42,750 bases of DNA from Isosphaeraceae bacterium (lineage in GTDB: Bacteria; Planctomycetota; Planctomycetia; Isosphaerales; Isosphaeraceae), in the NCBI GenBank assembly GCA_025356475.1, contig JANXSX010000005.1:1-42750 (forward strand), in the 5' to 3' direction. Shown here piece after piece: positions 26,506-35,482 of the stretch. The translations under genes and the position numbers were made by a program. The notes under the pieces were generated by a model. It had not been told where the DNA came from, did no database searches, and saw nothing but the letters and a program-made list of their open reading frames with translations. Position 1 is the first letter of the stretch. Each line of letters starts with the position of its first letter.

Positions 26506-27295
26506 AGCGGCTCCACGACCAGACAACCTGTCCAATAATCGGGTTTGGGCTGATGTCATCCACTTCGATCGCGATCAGCGAGAACTCGCGGCTCACCAGA
26601 TTCGGTCGGAGGATCATGTGCCGGCCACTGATTTCCAGCCAGCGAATCATGGGAACTCCGTCGATGCTGCCAGCTACGAGCTTGCCTTGCAGAAGCTTGG
26701 AGTCGGTCACCGCCCGATCGATCGCGACTACCGATCCTGAGGGGAGGATGGGTGACATCGACTCGTCATTCAGCCGAACTGCAATCGTCTCCTTCGGGTG
26801 GGGGAGCCAGTGGCGATAGGCCAAGACCTTGCCTTCAGACGAAGCGGGATCGAGGTGGGGCTTACCAAGATCGGCTAACGGATAAAGGCCTACACTCACA
26901 AAGTCGCCCTTGGGATCACCGGCTAAATCGTCGGGCGAGCTGATCGCAAGGTCGCCCGGATCGCGTTCCAGCTTCTCTAGCCCTCGGCGAATGAGCTGGA
27001 CGGGAGTCAGATTCGCGAGAACCTCATCCTCCAGCCCCGTATTGAACTTAGGCCCCTCCCCGCTCAGCAGCCAAACGGGGTTTGCCCCTGTCTCATCAAT
27101 GAAACCGAGCAACACCTCAGCCGGCACTGTGACTCCGGTCTCGTAGTTGTACCAGGTCCGTGCCGGGAGGTTCAACTTGCGGGCCAATTCAGGACCGCCA
27201 TGTTCACCGAACAATTCCTGGCGGATTTCTCGCAGTCTTCGCGAGATCGACGCCTTGACATTCACACGAACCTTGGGTGTTTTCTTGCGAGCCAC
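26495..27295 (-). CDS. XRE helix-turn-helix regulator with S24/LexA-like C-terminal domain
   Basis: This 266-aa regulator has an N-terminal helix-turn-helix (about 30-75: GGPELARKLNLPARTWYNYETG) and a C-terminal S24-like domain (about 165-255). The nucleophile motif is present as DESMSPILPSG (Ser179). The position where family members carry the general-base Lys (typically VKRL) reads MIRWL, with Arg218. Self-cleavage as in LexA or CI may be lost, and the domain may serve for dimerisation. It is not LexA itself. The final bases overlap the 3' end of the dgoK-like gene on the other strand. A TCCCG-N4-CGGGA palindrome ten bases upstream is a candidate operator. Confidence 0.85.
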   Translation of the reverse strand: MARKKTPKVRVNVKASISRRLREIRQELFGEHGGPELARKLNLPARTWYNYETGVTVPAEVLLGFIDETGANPVWLLSGEGPKFNTGLEDEVLANLTPVQLIRRGLEKLERDPGDLAISSPDDLAGDPKGDFVSVGLYPLADLGKPHLDPASSEGKVLAYRHWLPHPKETIAVRLNDESMSPILPSGSVVAIDRAVTDSKLLQGKLVAGSIDGVPMIRWLEISGRHMILRPNLVSREFSLIAIEVDDISPNPIIGQVVWSWSRFSG

Positions 27296-27304
27296 GGCGC
27301 TCTA

Positions 27305-27318
27305 TCCCGCGAACGGGA
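27305..27318. promoter_or_regulatory. Candidate operator of the S24-like regulator
   Basis: A 14-bp palindrome TCCCG-N4-CGGGA lies ten bases upstream of the regulator's start codon. The position suits autorepression. No second copy was found by eye, so this is a weak inference. Confidence 0.3.
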
Positions 27319-27649
27319 ACCCCTATTTAGAAAGGAATTCGAATCGCTCAACGGATCTCCAGGTCAAATTTCGTCAACCTGGGGACCACAGTTCACACAC
27401 GATCCAGGCTCAATTCCACACATGATCTCTTTGATGAATCGGTTGCGAGCAACCGCAAGATCATCAATGAATGTGTCGAAATGAGATTCGGATCTGACAT
27501 GTGTTGCCTGCATCAGAGGCGAGGACCCTCGCACCCGTGCAGTGGCTTTACTATTAATAAGCCCGTATTTAGGATTATCCGCAAGCAGCCAAAAAAAGTC
27601 AAAGATCGTTGTTCTAAGACACCATACGAAACGTTAAAAAACCATCGTC
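27319..27649. other. Gap of about 330 bp upstream of the S24-like regulator
   Basis: This lies between the regulator start and the end of the SUF cluster. Short open frames exist, but none has a recognisable product. The section 27540-27650 is AT-rich. The terminator of the SUF cluster and the promoter of the regulator should be here, but neither is identifiable with confidence. Confidence 0.45.
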
Positions 27650-27961
27650 TCAGAAAATTCCGAGTTCGTCCCGAGCAGCGTCGGTCATCCGGTCCTGCGA
27701 CCAGGGAGGGCTCATCACGAGCTTGACGTTGGCTTTGGAGACATCGTCGAGCTTTTCGAGCGCCATCACGGCATCGCGGATGATTTGCGGGCCGGCAGGG
27801 CACGCGGGAGAGGTCAATGTCATTTCGACATCGACTTCAGGAGCGGGCTCAGCCGGTCGAACCTGGACGGTGTAAATCAGACCCAGGTCCACAATGTTGA
27901 CGTTCAACTCGGGATCTTTCACGGTTCGCAACGCGGCCAGGATTGTCTCTTCATTGGGCAT
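27650..27961 (-). CDS. MIP18/DUF59-family iron-sulfur assembly protein (SufT-like)
   Basis: This 103-aa protein of the MIP18 (DUF59) family includes SufT and PaaD-type factors that help mature iron-sulfur proteins. The family signature is DPELNVNIVDLGLIY, with the reactive Cys54 in TSPACPAG, then the C-terminal SPPWSQDRMTDAARDELGI. The length is typical for the single-domain form. The frame extends upstream through the Rieske gene in another frame, but the ATG at 27961 starts the conserved domain. It is the last gene of the SUF cluster, 37 bp after the Rieske gene, which supports a SufT-like role. Confidence 0.9.
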   Translation of the reverse strand: MPNEETILAALRTVKDPELNVNIVDLGLIYTVQVRPAEPAPEVDVEMTLTSPACPAGPQIIRDAVMALEKLDDVSKANVKLVMSPPWSQDRMTDAARDELGIF

Positions 27962-27998
27962 CGGGGCGGCCTCCGGAGTCGGTGAACGGGCGTGAAAG

Positions 27999-28313
27999 TT
28001 AATCGTCGAGTGCAACCAGGACATCATCGCCTTGGATTTCGACCACATGGCAGGCGATCGGTTCGAATGCGGGGAAGCTGAGGGCTTTCCCGGTTCGGAC
28101 GTCGAACTTGGCCCCATGTCGAGGACACATAATGGCACACCCCTGGAGCTCACCTTCCGCCAGTGGGCCACCATCGTGGGTACAGACGTCGTCGATCGCG
28201 TAAAATGAGCCTTCGACGTTGAATACGGCGATCGCTCGACCGTCGACAACGGCAAGGAGCTTGCCCCCCAGCGGCAATTCGGTACGGGTGGCAACCTTCT
28301 GGAACTTGGTCAT
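27999..28313 (-). CDS. Rieske-type [2Fe-2S] ferredoxin
   Basis: This 104-aa soluble Rieske protein is of the oxygenase-ferredoxin type. The two cluster-binding boxes are CTH (Cys44, His46) and CPRH (Cys63, His66), followed by GAKFDVRTGKALSFPA. There is no disulfide-forming Cys pair of the bc1 type and no signal peptide, so it is cytoplasmic. Its ATG overlaps the sufE stop (ATGA). Such small Rieske proteins recur in SUF operons of several phyla, where they may deliver electrons for cluster assembly. That role is inferred. Confidence 0.92.
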   Translation of the reverse strand: MTKFQKVATRTELPLGGKLLAVVDGRAIAVFNVEGSFYAIDDVCTHDGGPLAEGELQGCAIMCPRHGAKFDVRTGKALSFPAFEPIACHVVEIQGDDVLVALDD

Positions 28314-28795
28314 TGCGTCCTCGACGAGTGCTCGGCGGCAGCGGTGGGCGGGGCGAGATCGTTGGCGATCATCGCGCGGGCGACTTCAGCCTTGATCCGA
28401 CGGAGGATCCCATGCAGACCACGAACCCGGAGCATCCCAAGAATCTCGGGAAGACCGATCCGCTCGACCAGGTCGTCGCCCACGGCGAGTACCTGTTGCG
28501 CAGTCGCACCGGTCAGCCCCTCGACCAAAATGGCAACAAACCCCCGGACGGTGGGGGCCTCGATCGGGGCGTCGGCATGAAATTCAACAATTTGATCCGG
28601 GCTCACCCGGACGAATAGATAGACAGGAGATTGGCACTCCTCGACCCGATGAGCGGCGTCCTTGAACGCGGCGAGTTCCTCGGGCAGAGGGGGCAAACTC
28701 TTGGCGAAGTCAATGAGCAGTTCGATCCGCTCTTGGCGGTCGGCGCTCCCAAGCTCCTTGGTGATGGCTTCGAGCGCCGGTGGCATGGTCGACAT
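28310..28795 (-). CDS. sufE: SufE, sulfur acceptor/transfer protein
   Basis: SufE accepts persulfide sulfur, normally from the cysteine desulfurase SufS, and passes it to SufB. The 161-aa product has the family's conserved Cys54 in the loop VEECQSPVYLF, and the following GFVAILVEGLTG and RVRGLHGILRRIKAEV match the C-terminal helices. The length is a little above the usual 140 because of an Ala/Thr-rich tail. The ATG at 28795 overlaps the rhodanese stop (TGATG), so translation is probably coupled. No SufS is present in the cluster. The preceding rhodanese may feed sulfur instead, which is inference. Confidence 0.93.
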   Translation of the reverse strand: MSTMPPALEAITKELGSADRQERIELLIDFAKSLPPLPEELAAFKDAAHRVEECQSPVYLFVRVSPDQIVEFHADAPIEAPTVRGFVAILVEGLTGATAQQVLAVGDDLVERIGLPEILGMLRVRGLHGILRRIKAEVARAMIANDLAPPTAAAEHSSRTQ

Positions 28796-29649
28796 CACGC
28801 TCCTTTGGCGATTGGCACGCGAACGAGGTTGCCCCACTCGCACCAGGAGCCGTCATAGTTCTTCACGTTGGTAAAGCCCATCAAATACTTCAGGACAAAC
28901 CAGGTCAGGCTCGAGCGCTCGCCAATCCGGCAGTAGGCGACCACAGTGTCGTTCGGCTTCAAGCCGATCTCGTCCTGGTAGAGCGCCTTCAGCTCTTCAA
29001 TCGACTTGAACGTGCCGTCGTCATTGACAGAACGGCCCCAGGGGACGTTCTTGGCACCTGGAATGTGGCCGCCACGGAGCGAACCCTCTTGAGGATATTC
29101 CTCCATGTGCAACTTCTCACCTGTGAACTCTTTGGGACTACGAACGTCGAGCAGCGGCAGACCGGCCTTCGAGTGGGCGAGCACTGCGTCGCGGAACACT
29201 CGAATCTCGCTCTCATCGGATCCGGCGACCTTGTAGTCGGTCGGCGCGTAACTAGGAACCTCAGTCGAGATCGGCAGCTTATGGTCGTACCAGAATTTCC
29301 GACCCCCATTGAGGATTCGGCAATCCTTATGACCGAACAGCTTGAACGCCCACAAAGCGTAGCACGCCCACCAATTCGACTTGTCACCGTAGAAAACAAC
29401 CGTGGTGTCGGCGGAGATCCCCGCCCGTGAGCAGATTTGCGCGAACTTCTCCGCAGTAATGTAGTCGCGAGTCAACTGATCCTGCAGATCACCTTGCCAG
29501 TCGATCTTGACCGAGCCCGGAACGTGCCCCATATCGTAGAGTAAGACATCTTCATCGCTCTCGACGATGCGGACCTTGGGGTCATTCAAGTGGGCCTGGA
29601 CCCATTCGGCGGAGACAAGAACTTCGGGGTGAACATACGATTCAGCCAT
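28795..29649 (-). CDS. Two-domain sulfurtransferase (rhodanese)
   Basis: This 284-aa tandem rhodanese transfers sulfane sulfur, classically from thiosulfate or mercaptopyruvate. The N-terminal domain (about 12-130) is the inactive one ([14 protein letters not shown]). The C-terminal domain has the active-site loop CRIGERS with Cys240. CRxGxRS-type loops are usual for thiosulfate sulfurtransferases, whereas CG[S/T]G loops mark mercaptopyruvate forms. The ATG at 29649 has a GGAG about eleven bases upstream. It sits between sufD and sufE, at the place where a cysteine desulfurase would be expected. I infer a role in sulfur supply to iron-sulfur assembly. Confidence 0.92.
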   Translation of the reverse strand: MAESYVHPEVLVSAEWVQAHLNDPKVRIVESDEDVLLYDMGHVPGSVKIDWQGDLQDQLTRDYITAEKFAQICSRAGISADTTVVFYGDKSNWWACYALWAFKLFGHKDCRILNGGRKFWYDHKLPISTEVPSYAPTDYKVAGSDESEIRVFRDAVLAHSKAGLPLLDVRSPKEFTGEKLHMEEYPQEGSLRGGHIPGAKNVPWGRSVNDDGTFKSIEELKALYQDEIGLKPNDTVVAYCRIGERSSLTWFVLKYLMGFTNVKNYDGSWCEWGNLVRVPIAKGA

Positions 29650-29756
29650 GATCGGGCGGACTCCAGTCGTGGGGCGGTGAACAGCGTGAGGCATGTCGTG
29701 GGTTGGTTATGAACAGTGTATGGCCGACCCGGATATCGGTCTGGATCGAGACTGGA

Positions 29757-31106
29757 TCAACGACGACCGAGCTTATCGGCAACGGCGAGTCGCAGGGTTT
29801 CCCGCACTGGTTCCAAGGTGATCCGGTCGTAGACGTTGGCGAAGAAGCCCTCAACGATCAGGCGGATCGCGGTGGCGCGATCGACGCCGCGAGCCTGAGC
29901 ATAGAAGATCATCTCCTCATCGACTCGTCCCGCAGTGGCACCATGGGTACAGCGCACGTCGTTGGCCTCGATTTCCAGGCCGGGGATCGAGTCGGCACGC
30001 GCCTGATTGGAAAGGACGAGGTTGTCGTCTTTCTGGTAGGCATTGGTGCGTTGGGCGTCTTTTTCGACCTTGATCATCCCCTTCCAGACGATTCGGGAAC
30101 GATCTTTCAAACCCCCTTTATACAGCAAATCGCTCGTCGTGTGAGGCGCGATGTGATCCTGACGGGTGAAATACGCGAGATGTTGCTTGCCAGTCGTGAA
30201 CAGGACACCGTTGACCTGGGCGTTCGCCTTCTCTCCCATCAGCGCGACATCCTGGTTGACCTTGGCGAGTCGGGAGCCCAATCCGCCGACCGTCCATTGG
30301 ATTTCTGCATTTTGACTGACGTAGGCTCGTTCGCGGCTGAAGTGCCAGGTCTGCTCGTCCCAGTTCTGGATATTGACAAATTGGAGCTTAGCTCCTGCCC
30401 CGACAAAAAGTTCGATCCCACCCGCATGAAATGCAGGCGAGTCGTCCCGGCCTCGGCTGGTCGACTCACGAACGAGAGTGGCTTCGGCTCCTTCGTCGAG
30501 GATCACCAACGTGTGATCGAGGTCGACGTGGCCCTGGCCAGCCAGACAAATCAGACTGTACAGCGGAGCTTCAACCTTGACACCCTTGGGGACGTAAAGG
30601 AGCGTTCCGCCGGTCCAGAATGCGGCGTGGAGTGCCGAGAGTGCATCAGCCTCAACCGTGGCGGGGTCGGTGAGTAAATGCTTCTTGATCAACTCTGGAT
30701 GCAGCTTGATCGCCGAAGCGAGGTCGAGCAGAACTGCGCCACCGAGCTTCGATGCGTCTGCCTTCTGACTCAAACTTGCGTTGATATGAGCGATTCCGGT
30801 CGCGTAGTGTGCAGCCAGCGCATCGATCGTGGGAGCGGCGGCGACTCGGTCGGCAGGAGAGGGCTCGGACAAGATCGGCGGGCCGAACGTGTCGAGCTTG
30901 AGACCGCGAATATCGGTTCGCCGCCATTCCTCGTCGCGAGCGGTAGGCCAGGGGGTGGCCTGAAACTTGGCGAACGCCTGGCGGCGGCGTTCGATCAACC
31001 AGGCCGGCTCGTCACGCGTGGCGAGAAATGCCTCAAAGGCAGTTTCCGAGAAGCCGCCGACAGAGGCTGAATTGGGGGGGGCGTTGATTGTGGTTGCACT
31101 ACTCAT
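29757..31106 (-). CDS. sufD: SufD, iron-sulfur scaffold component
   Basis: SufD partners SufB and SufC in the SufBC2D scaffold that builds iron-sulfur clusters, and it is also tied to iron acquisition. The 449-aa product has a helical N-terminus (EPAWLIERRRQAFAKF, then WRRTDIRGL) and the beta-helix core. Key blocks are GGTLLYVPKGVKVEAPL, FVNIQNWDEQTWHF, DLLYKGGLKDRSRIVWKGMIKV and the C-terminal CTHGATAGRVDEEMIFYAQARG with the conserved His. The frame opens upstream to 31292, but the ATG at 31106 begins the typical N-terminus. It is separated from sufB by two unrelated genes, a departure from the usual contiguous order. Confidence 0.95.
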   Translation of the reverse strand: MSSATTINAPPNSASVGGFSETAFEAFLATRDEPAWLIERRRQAFAKFQATPWPTARDEEWRRTDIRGLKLDTFGPPILSEPSPADRVAAAPTIDALAAHYATGIAHINASLSQKADASKLGGAVLLDLASAIKLHPELIKKHLLTDPATVEADALSALHAAFWTGGTLLYVPKGVKVEAPLYSLICLAGQGHVDLDHTLVILDEGAEATLVRESTSRGRDDSPAFHAGGIELFVGAGAKLQFVNIQNWDEQTWHFSRERAYVSQNAEIQWTVGGLGSRLAKVNQDVALMGEKANAQVNGVLFTTGKQHLAYFTRQDHIAPHTTSDLLYKGGLKDRSRIVWKGMIKVEKDAQRTNAYQKDDNLVLSNQARADSIPGLEIEANDVRCTHGATAGRVDEEMIFYAQARGVDRATAIRLIVEGFFANVYDRITLEPVRETLRLAVADKLGRR

Positions 31107-31176
31107 CGCGAAATCGTTCTCGAATATCGTGAAGGGCTTGAAGTCTCGATCACGGTGGCCGGGAGAGCCATTTCTC

Positions 31177-31629
31177 TCAGTCCTGCGATCCGTGGAAGAC
31201 GGCGTGAATGGTAACGGTGTCGACGGCAATGCGCTTGCAAATTGAGTAATAAGGAAATCCGTGGGTGAGGACTCGACGAGAAACGAAATCAATCATCGCG
31301 AGCCTTTGGGGATCCTCACAAATGGTCTCAATCCCTTGATCAAGAACATTGTTGACGACCTGCTCACGAGGCCCGAGATCGACCGGCATGAACTTCGTGT
31401 AAAGAGGCGGAAATGCAGCCATCGCCAGCCCGAGCGCCAGCAAGCTCGACGGAAACCACGAAGGTCGATAATGCTTACATGCGAAAACCACCACCAAGGG
31501 TGGGAAGGCGAGAACCGCGAGCCCCCACCAAAACTTCACTCGGAATGCGACAACCACAAGAGCAAAGAAGGCGATGAGAGCCGTTGCAACGCCAACCAGA
31601 AAAATAAAAGGGAAAAACTGTTCCAGCAT
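31177..31629 (-). CDS. Hypothetical membrane protein within the SUF cluster
   Basis: This 150-aa protein I do not recognise. It has two or three hydrophobic segments in the first 75 residues (FPFIFLVGVATALIAFFALVV, WWGLAVLAFPPLVVVFA, LLALGLAMAAFPPL). A soluble C-terminal part of about 75 residues contains two Cys. The ATG at 31629 gives a natural membrane N-terminus. It lies 70 bp upstream of the sufD start, and its codon usage is not clearly distinct. No link with iron-sulfur assembly is visible. It may be an insertion between sufB and sufD. Confidence 0.6.
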   Translation of the reverse strand: MLEQFFPFIFLVGVATALIAFFALVVVAFRVKFWWGLAVLAFPPLVVVFACKHYRPSWFPSSLLALGLAMAAFPPLYTKFMPVDLGPREQVVNNVLDQGIETICEDPQRLAMIDFVSRRVLTHGFPYYSICKRIAVDTVTIHAVFHGSQD

Positions 31630-31761
31630 CTCTTGATCAAATCGCCTTAAGTTCTTCTCGGCTCACACCAATGGAGAAGGTCACACGTGCAGAAAAGACC
31701 GAGAAGGGAGAAAGGAGGGAGTTTTCAAATATAACGAATCCAACGGAATTGAGTCCTTCTA

Positions 31762-32004
31762 TCAATGATACTCGGAGCCGGCTTGAGCTAACGCGGATCC
31801 TTTGACTTCGATATCTGTTACCAACAGCAGATCAACAATATTGAACGACTCATCGGGTTGATAGAGCAGGGCGGTTCGTCCCCCAGGTCCGAGTGCGATG
31901 AATTCACGGTGATGGACTGTCAGATCTCGACCTTCAGCCAAGTGAATGATGAAAGGTCGAAAAGGTTGTGAACTGTAGAGATCTCGAAATCGTTCGATAG
32001 TCAT
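31762..32004 (-). CDS. Small conserved hypothetical protein of planctomycete type
   Basis: This 80-aa protein has the pattern FRDLYSSQPFRPFIIHLAEGRDLTVHHREFIALGPGGRTALLYQ, then NIVDLLLVTDIE. I associate this small single-domain family with many planctomycete genomes, often in several copies, with unknown function. A GGGGAG motif lies about seven bases before the ATG. There is no signal or membrane segment. It lies between sufB and sufD with the preceding membrane protein gene and is probably a passenger. Confidence 0.75.
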   Translation of the reverse strand: MTIERFRDLYSSQPFRPFIIHLAEGRDLTVHHREFIALGPGGRTALLYQPDESFNIVDLLLVTDIEVKGSALAQAGSEYH

Positions 32005-32173
32005 GACTCTCTCCCCTTCGCGTGATAGAGCCGATCAGGAAATGTCCGGTATTCGGCTTTGTCCAAAGCGGCTTGCGACCTCTAAATACTTCGGATCGAA
32101 CTCTCCCACCCAGTGGCCAAGAATCGTGGTTCTTGAGCTTGAGACCCTTCTCGATATGTGATGTGAGTTTATC

Positions 32174-32203
32174 GCCACACTGTCTTCTATGAGACAGTGT
32201 GGC
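32174..32203 (-). terminator. Hairpin downstream of sufB
   Basis: There is a perfect 12-bp stem, GCCACACTGTCT with its exact complement, and a six-base loop, 42 bp past the sufB stop. No T-run follows on the transcribed strand, so it could be a partial terminator or an mRNA-protecting stem. It would set sufRCB apart from the genes downstream. Confidence 0.55.
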
Positions 32204-32244
32204 CTCAGATCCGTCTTCTCTCTGAAAAGACGTCCAATTTTATC

Positions 32245-33660
32245 TCAGCCCACCGACCCTTCCATCTGAAGCTGGATCAGCTTATTCATCTCAACGGCGT
32301 ACTCCATGGGCAACTCCTTCACGAGTGGCTCGATGAACCCGCTGACGATCAGGGTGGAGGCTTCGGCGTCGGAGAGCCCTCGGCTCATCAGGTAGAAGAG
32401 CTGTTCCTCGCCGATCTTCGAGACGCTCGCTTCGTGTCCGATCTTGACGTCGTCCTCGTCGATTTCGATATAAGGATAGGTATCGGATCGACTCTTGTCG
32501 TCGAGGATCAGGGCATCGCAGACCACGCTCGACTTTGAGCCGTGGGCACCAGCGGCGACCTTGAGCAGGCCTCGATAGCTCGCCCGGCCACCGTTCTTGC
32601 TGATGCTCTTGCTGATCACCCGGCTGCTCGTGTGAGGAGCGCCATGGACGATCTTGGCACCTGCGTCTTGGTGCTGGCCCTTGCCTGCGAACGCGATCGA
32701 CAGAACCTCGCCCCGGGCTCCTTCGCCCATCAGATAAACGGCGGGGTACTTCATGGTCAGGCGGCTTCCCAGGTTGCCGTCGACCCATTCCATCAGGGCA
32801 TCTTCATAAGCTACAGCCCGCTTGGTCACGAGGTTGTAAATATTGTTGGCCCAATTCTGAATGGTCGTGTAGCGGCACCGACCCCCCTTCTTGACGACGA
32901 TCTCGACCACGGCGGAGTGAAGACTCTCGGTCGAGTACATCGGGGCGGTGCAGCCCTCGACATAGTGAACTTGGGCCCCTTCCTCGACGATGATCAACGT
33001 TCGCTCAAATTGGCCCATGTTCTCGGCATTGATCCGGAAGTAGGCCTGGAGCGGGATGTCGATCTTGACGCCGGCGGGAATGTACACAAACGAACCCCCC
33101 GACCAGACGGCGGAATTGAGGGCGGCGAACTTATTGTCGTGGATCGGGATCACTTTGGCGAAATATTCGCGAAGCAGGTCGCTGTGCTCACGAAGAGCGG
33201 TGTCGGTATCGGTGAAGATGACCCCCTTCTTTTGGAGGTCCTCACGCAGCGAGTGGTAGACCACTTCCGACTCGTACTGAGCACCGACCCCGGCCAGGAA
33301 CTTGCGTTCGGCTTCGGGGATTCCCAGCTTGTCGAAGGTGTTCTTGATCTCGGTTGGCACGTCGTCCCAGGTCTTACCCTGGCGATCGGCGGCCTTCATG
33401 TAGTAGTGGATATCGTTGAAGTTGAGTTCGTTCAGCTCGCCCCCCCACTGCGGGAGCGGTTTCTGCCAGAAGACCTCGAGGGCTTTGAGCCGAAGCTCAC
33501 GCATCCAGTTCGGCTCGTTCTTCATCTCTGAGATCTGTTCGACGATCTCGCGATTCAACCCTTTGCCACTCTTGAACGAGTAGTTGGTCTCCGAGTCACG
33601 GAATCCATACTTGTACTCGTCCTTGATACCTTCGACCTGGAGGTTCAAGTCGGTTGCCAT
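32245..33660 (-). CDS. sufB: SufB, iron-sulfur scaffold protein
   Basis: SufB is the main scaffold subunit of SufBC2D, where clusters are assembled with sulfur from SufE and energy from SufC. The 471-aa product is normal in length. Typical blocks are [94 protein letters not shown] and [23 protein letters not shown]. The last contains the Cys thought to bind the nascent cluster. The next block, [34 protein letters not shown], is also standard. The ATG at 33660 is chosen over an upstream frame start that gives a non-homologous extension. It follows sufC after 128 bp. Confidence 0.97.
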   Translation of the reverse strand: MATDLNLQVEGIKDEYKYGFRDSETNYSFKSGKGLNREIVEQISEMKNEPNWMRELRLKALEVFWQKPLPQWGGELNELNFNDIHYYMKAADRQGKTWDDVPTEIKNTFDKLGIPEAERKFLAGVGAQYESEVVYHSLREDLQKKGVIFTDTDTALREHSDLLREYFAKVIPIHDNKFAALNSAVWSGGSFVYIPAGVKIDIPLQAYFRINAENMGQFERTLIIVEEGAQVHYVEGCTAPMYSTESLHSAVVEIVVKKGGRCRYTTIQNWANNIYNLVTKRAVAYEDALMEWVDGNLGSRLTMKYPAVYLMGEGARGEVLSIAFAGKGQHQDAGAKIVHGAPHTSSRVISKSISKNGGRASYRGLLKVAAGAHGSKSSVVCDALILDDKSRSDTYPYIEIDEDDVKIGHEASVSKIGEEQLFYLMSRGLSDAEASTLIVSGFIEPLVKELPMEYAVEMNKLIQLQMEGSVG

Positions 33661-33788
33661 GGGAAAGACTCTTTCATCCGAGAGGAGGGCGGTCCATTCA
33701 TAAAAGTGATCAAGGATCACTCTGTTTTGATTGCGAGCAAGTGTGTGTGAGGATGGAGCGGTAAGGTATCCATCCTCAGGCGGCCTGA

Positions 33789-34592
33789 TTAGACGCTGAG
33801 TGCGTCTTCGGCCTTGGCGTCGTTGGGATACTTGGCCCGAACCCAGTCGTAACCTTCGCGTTCGAGCGTATCGACGAGTTCAGGGCCACCGTCTTCGACG
33901 ATTTTACCTCCGTAGAGGATATGCACGAACTGGGGCTTGATATAAGTGAGGATGCGTTGGTAGTGAGTGATCACGAGGACACCGGTGCCAACCTTGGCGG
34001 CGACCTTATTCACTCCTTCGCTCACGACGCGGACGGCATCGATATCGAGCCCGCTATCGGTCTCATCGAGAATGGCGAATGCGGGACGAAGCATGGCGAG
34101 CTGCAAGACCTCGGCCCGCTTCTTCTCTCCACCGGAGAAGCCTTCATTGAGGTAACGACGGGCGAAATCTGGGTCCATGCCCAGCTCATCCATCTCGGCG
34201 CGAAGTTCCTTGCGGAAGTCTCGCATCGGGACCAGGTCTTCGCCTTCCTTACGACCGGGATTGCGGACGTTGGTGACGGCGTGCCGCAAAAAGTTAGCGA
34301 CCGTCACTCCGGGGATGGAGGTCGGGTATTGGAACGCGAGGAAGAGACCAGCCTTGGCCCGTTCGTCCGCTTCGAGTTCGAGAATATCTTGACCGTCGAG
34401 GAGAACTTCGCCGGACGTAACTTCGTAGTTGGGGTGACCCGCGATTGCGTAGGAAAGCGTGCTCTTGCCCGACCCGTTCGGTCCCATGAGTGCATGGACC
34501 TCGCCCGACCTCATGGTCAGGTTGACCCCCTTGAGGATCTCCTTGCCGTCGATCGCAACATGCAAATCCTTGATCTCAAGCAGCTTCGTCAT
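33789..34592 (-). CDS. sufC: SufC, ATPase of the iron-sulfur scaffold
   Basis: SufC is the ABC-type ATPase that drives shape changes in SufBC2D during cluster assembly. The 267-aa product has Walker [10 protein letters not shown] at 37-45, a Q-loop [10 protein letters not shown] near 88, signature FSGGEKKR at 152-159 and Walker [12 protein letters not shown] at 173-183, with the SufC-typical [11 protein letters not shown]. The length is normal. A GAGG lies five bases before the ATG at 34592, and the longer upstream frame is unlikely. It follows sufR by 56 bp on the same strand and precedes sufB. Confidence 0.97.
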   Translation of the reverse strand: MTKLLEIKDLHVAIDGKEILKGVNLTMRSGEVHALMGPNGSGKSTLSYAIAGHPNYEVTSGEVLLDGQDILELEADERAKAGLFLAFQYPTSIPGVTVANFLRHAVTNVRNPGRKEGEDLVPMRDFRKELRAEMDELGMDPDFARRYLNEGFSGGEKKRAEVLQLAMLRPAFAILDETDSGLDIDAVRVVSEGVNKVAAKVGTGVLVITHYQRILTYIKPQFVHILYGGKIVEDGGPELVDTLEREGYDWVRAKYPNDAKAEDALSV

Positions 34593-34648
34593 TGATCCTC
34601 GCCCTGTAGGGGTCATCTCCAACAGCTAATGATCCGTCCCAATACGTC

Positions 34649-35293
34649 TTAGATTGATGTTCCAGCGGCTGAGGTTGTCGCCTCGAAGTCGCAGGAATGA
34701 TGGCCATCGAGCCGGCACTGGCTCAGCCGAAGGCTTTGTCCGAGCACCTTCTCGAACATCTTCTTTTCCATGGCACAGACAGCCCGATCGACTTCGGCAA
34801 GTTCGTGATATGGGCAGGTATGTTGCTTGAGGATGGGGAGTAGGCCCCCTTCGCCCCCCGAGGTCACCTCGGTCTCGATCCCCCGGTCGTGCAGGATTGT
34901 GCCGAGTTCGGCCATGCGTCCCTGCCAGGCTTCGGATGTCAATTGGCCTCGGTAGAGTTCGGCCATTCGTTCGGTAATCCGCCCGAACAGCATCCGCCGC
35001 AGCTTCCGATCCTCGACGGACCGCATCAACTCGTCCCAGAGCACGACGGCAAGATCCGCGTAATTCTGGCCAAGCTGCTTGCGAGCAAGCGTGCTGGCCT
35101 CGTACAGGTGCCGGGGCCGACCACGCCCCATGCTCTCGGTCCGCCGATCGACCAGCCCTGACTCGACTAGCCGACCAAGGCGATTGCGCACAGCGGTGGC
35201 TGTCACATTCAGACGCTCAGCCAGTTCGACGATTGTTAACGGGCCGTGGCGACGAATCAGGTCCAGGAGCGGGCGATCCGACGATTCCGTCAT
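34649..35293 (-). CDS. sufR: SufR-type iron-sulfur regulator
   Basis: This 214-aa transcription factor has an N-terminal winged helix (about 8-60: GPLTIVELAERLNVTATAVRNRLGRLVESGLV). Its C-terminal domain has four Cys (160, 173, 193, 201) in HTCPYHEL, AVCAMEKK, LSQCRLDG and HHSCDFE. SufR proteins bind an iron-sulfur cluster there and repress the suf genes when the cluster is present. The position directly upstream of sufC on the same strand is as in other SUF operons. A 12-bp perfect palindrome about 55 bases upstream is a candidate binding site. Confidence 0.88.
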   Translation of the reverse strand: MTESSDRPLLDLIRRHGPLTIVELAERLNVTATAVRNRLGRLVESGLVDRRTESMGRGRPRHLYEASTLARKQLGQNYADLAVVLWDELMRSVEDRKLRRMLFGRITERMAELYRGQLTSEAWQGRMAELGTILHDRGIETEVTSGGEGGLLPILKQHTCPYHELAEVDRAVCAMEKKMFEKVLGQSLRLSQCRLDGHHSCDFEATTSAAGTSI

Positions 35294-35349
35294 GGGTTCA
35301 CACTCCTCATGTTAATTGATTATAGAAACCCCGCTCCCCAGCGTCTATC

Positions 35350-35361
35350 ATCAAGCTTGAT
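35350..35361. promoter_or_regulatory. Candidate SufR operator
   Basis: ATCAAGCTTGAT is a perfect 12-bp palindrome in the space between the divergent sufR and ABC-transporter genes. Its location suits control of sufR and possibly the transporter. It does not match the cyanobacterial CAAC-N6-GTTG site, so this is tentative. Confidence 0.3.
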
Positions 35362-35482
35362 TTTTCTCCAAAATGGGTGTGTTAAATCCCAACGGCTAAT
35401 ACCGAAGGGGTGTCGGCGAACTCTCCTCCAACCCAGGGCCGATCATGGCCTGGGACCTTACCCAGCGGAGTACCTTCTTTCC

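Noticed and set aside
26495-27295. LexA SOS repressor
   Set aside because: The DNA-binding domain is XRE type, not the LexA winged helix, and the Lys of the cleavage pair is not at the expected position.
29703-30677. Long plus-strand frame opposite sufD
   Set aside because: It is a mirror of the GC-rich codons of sufD. SufD motifs on the minus strand are unambiguous.
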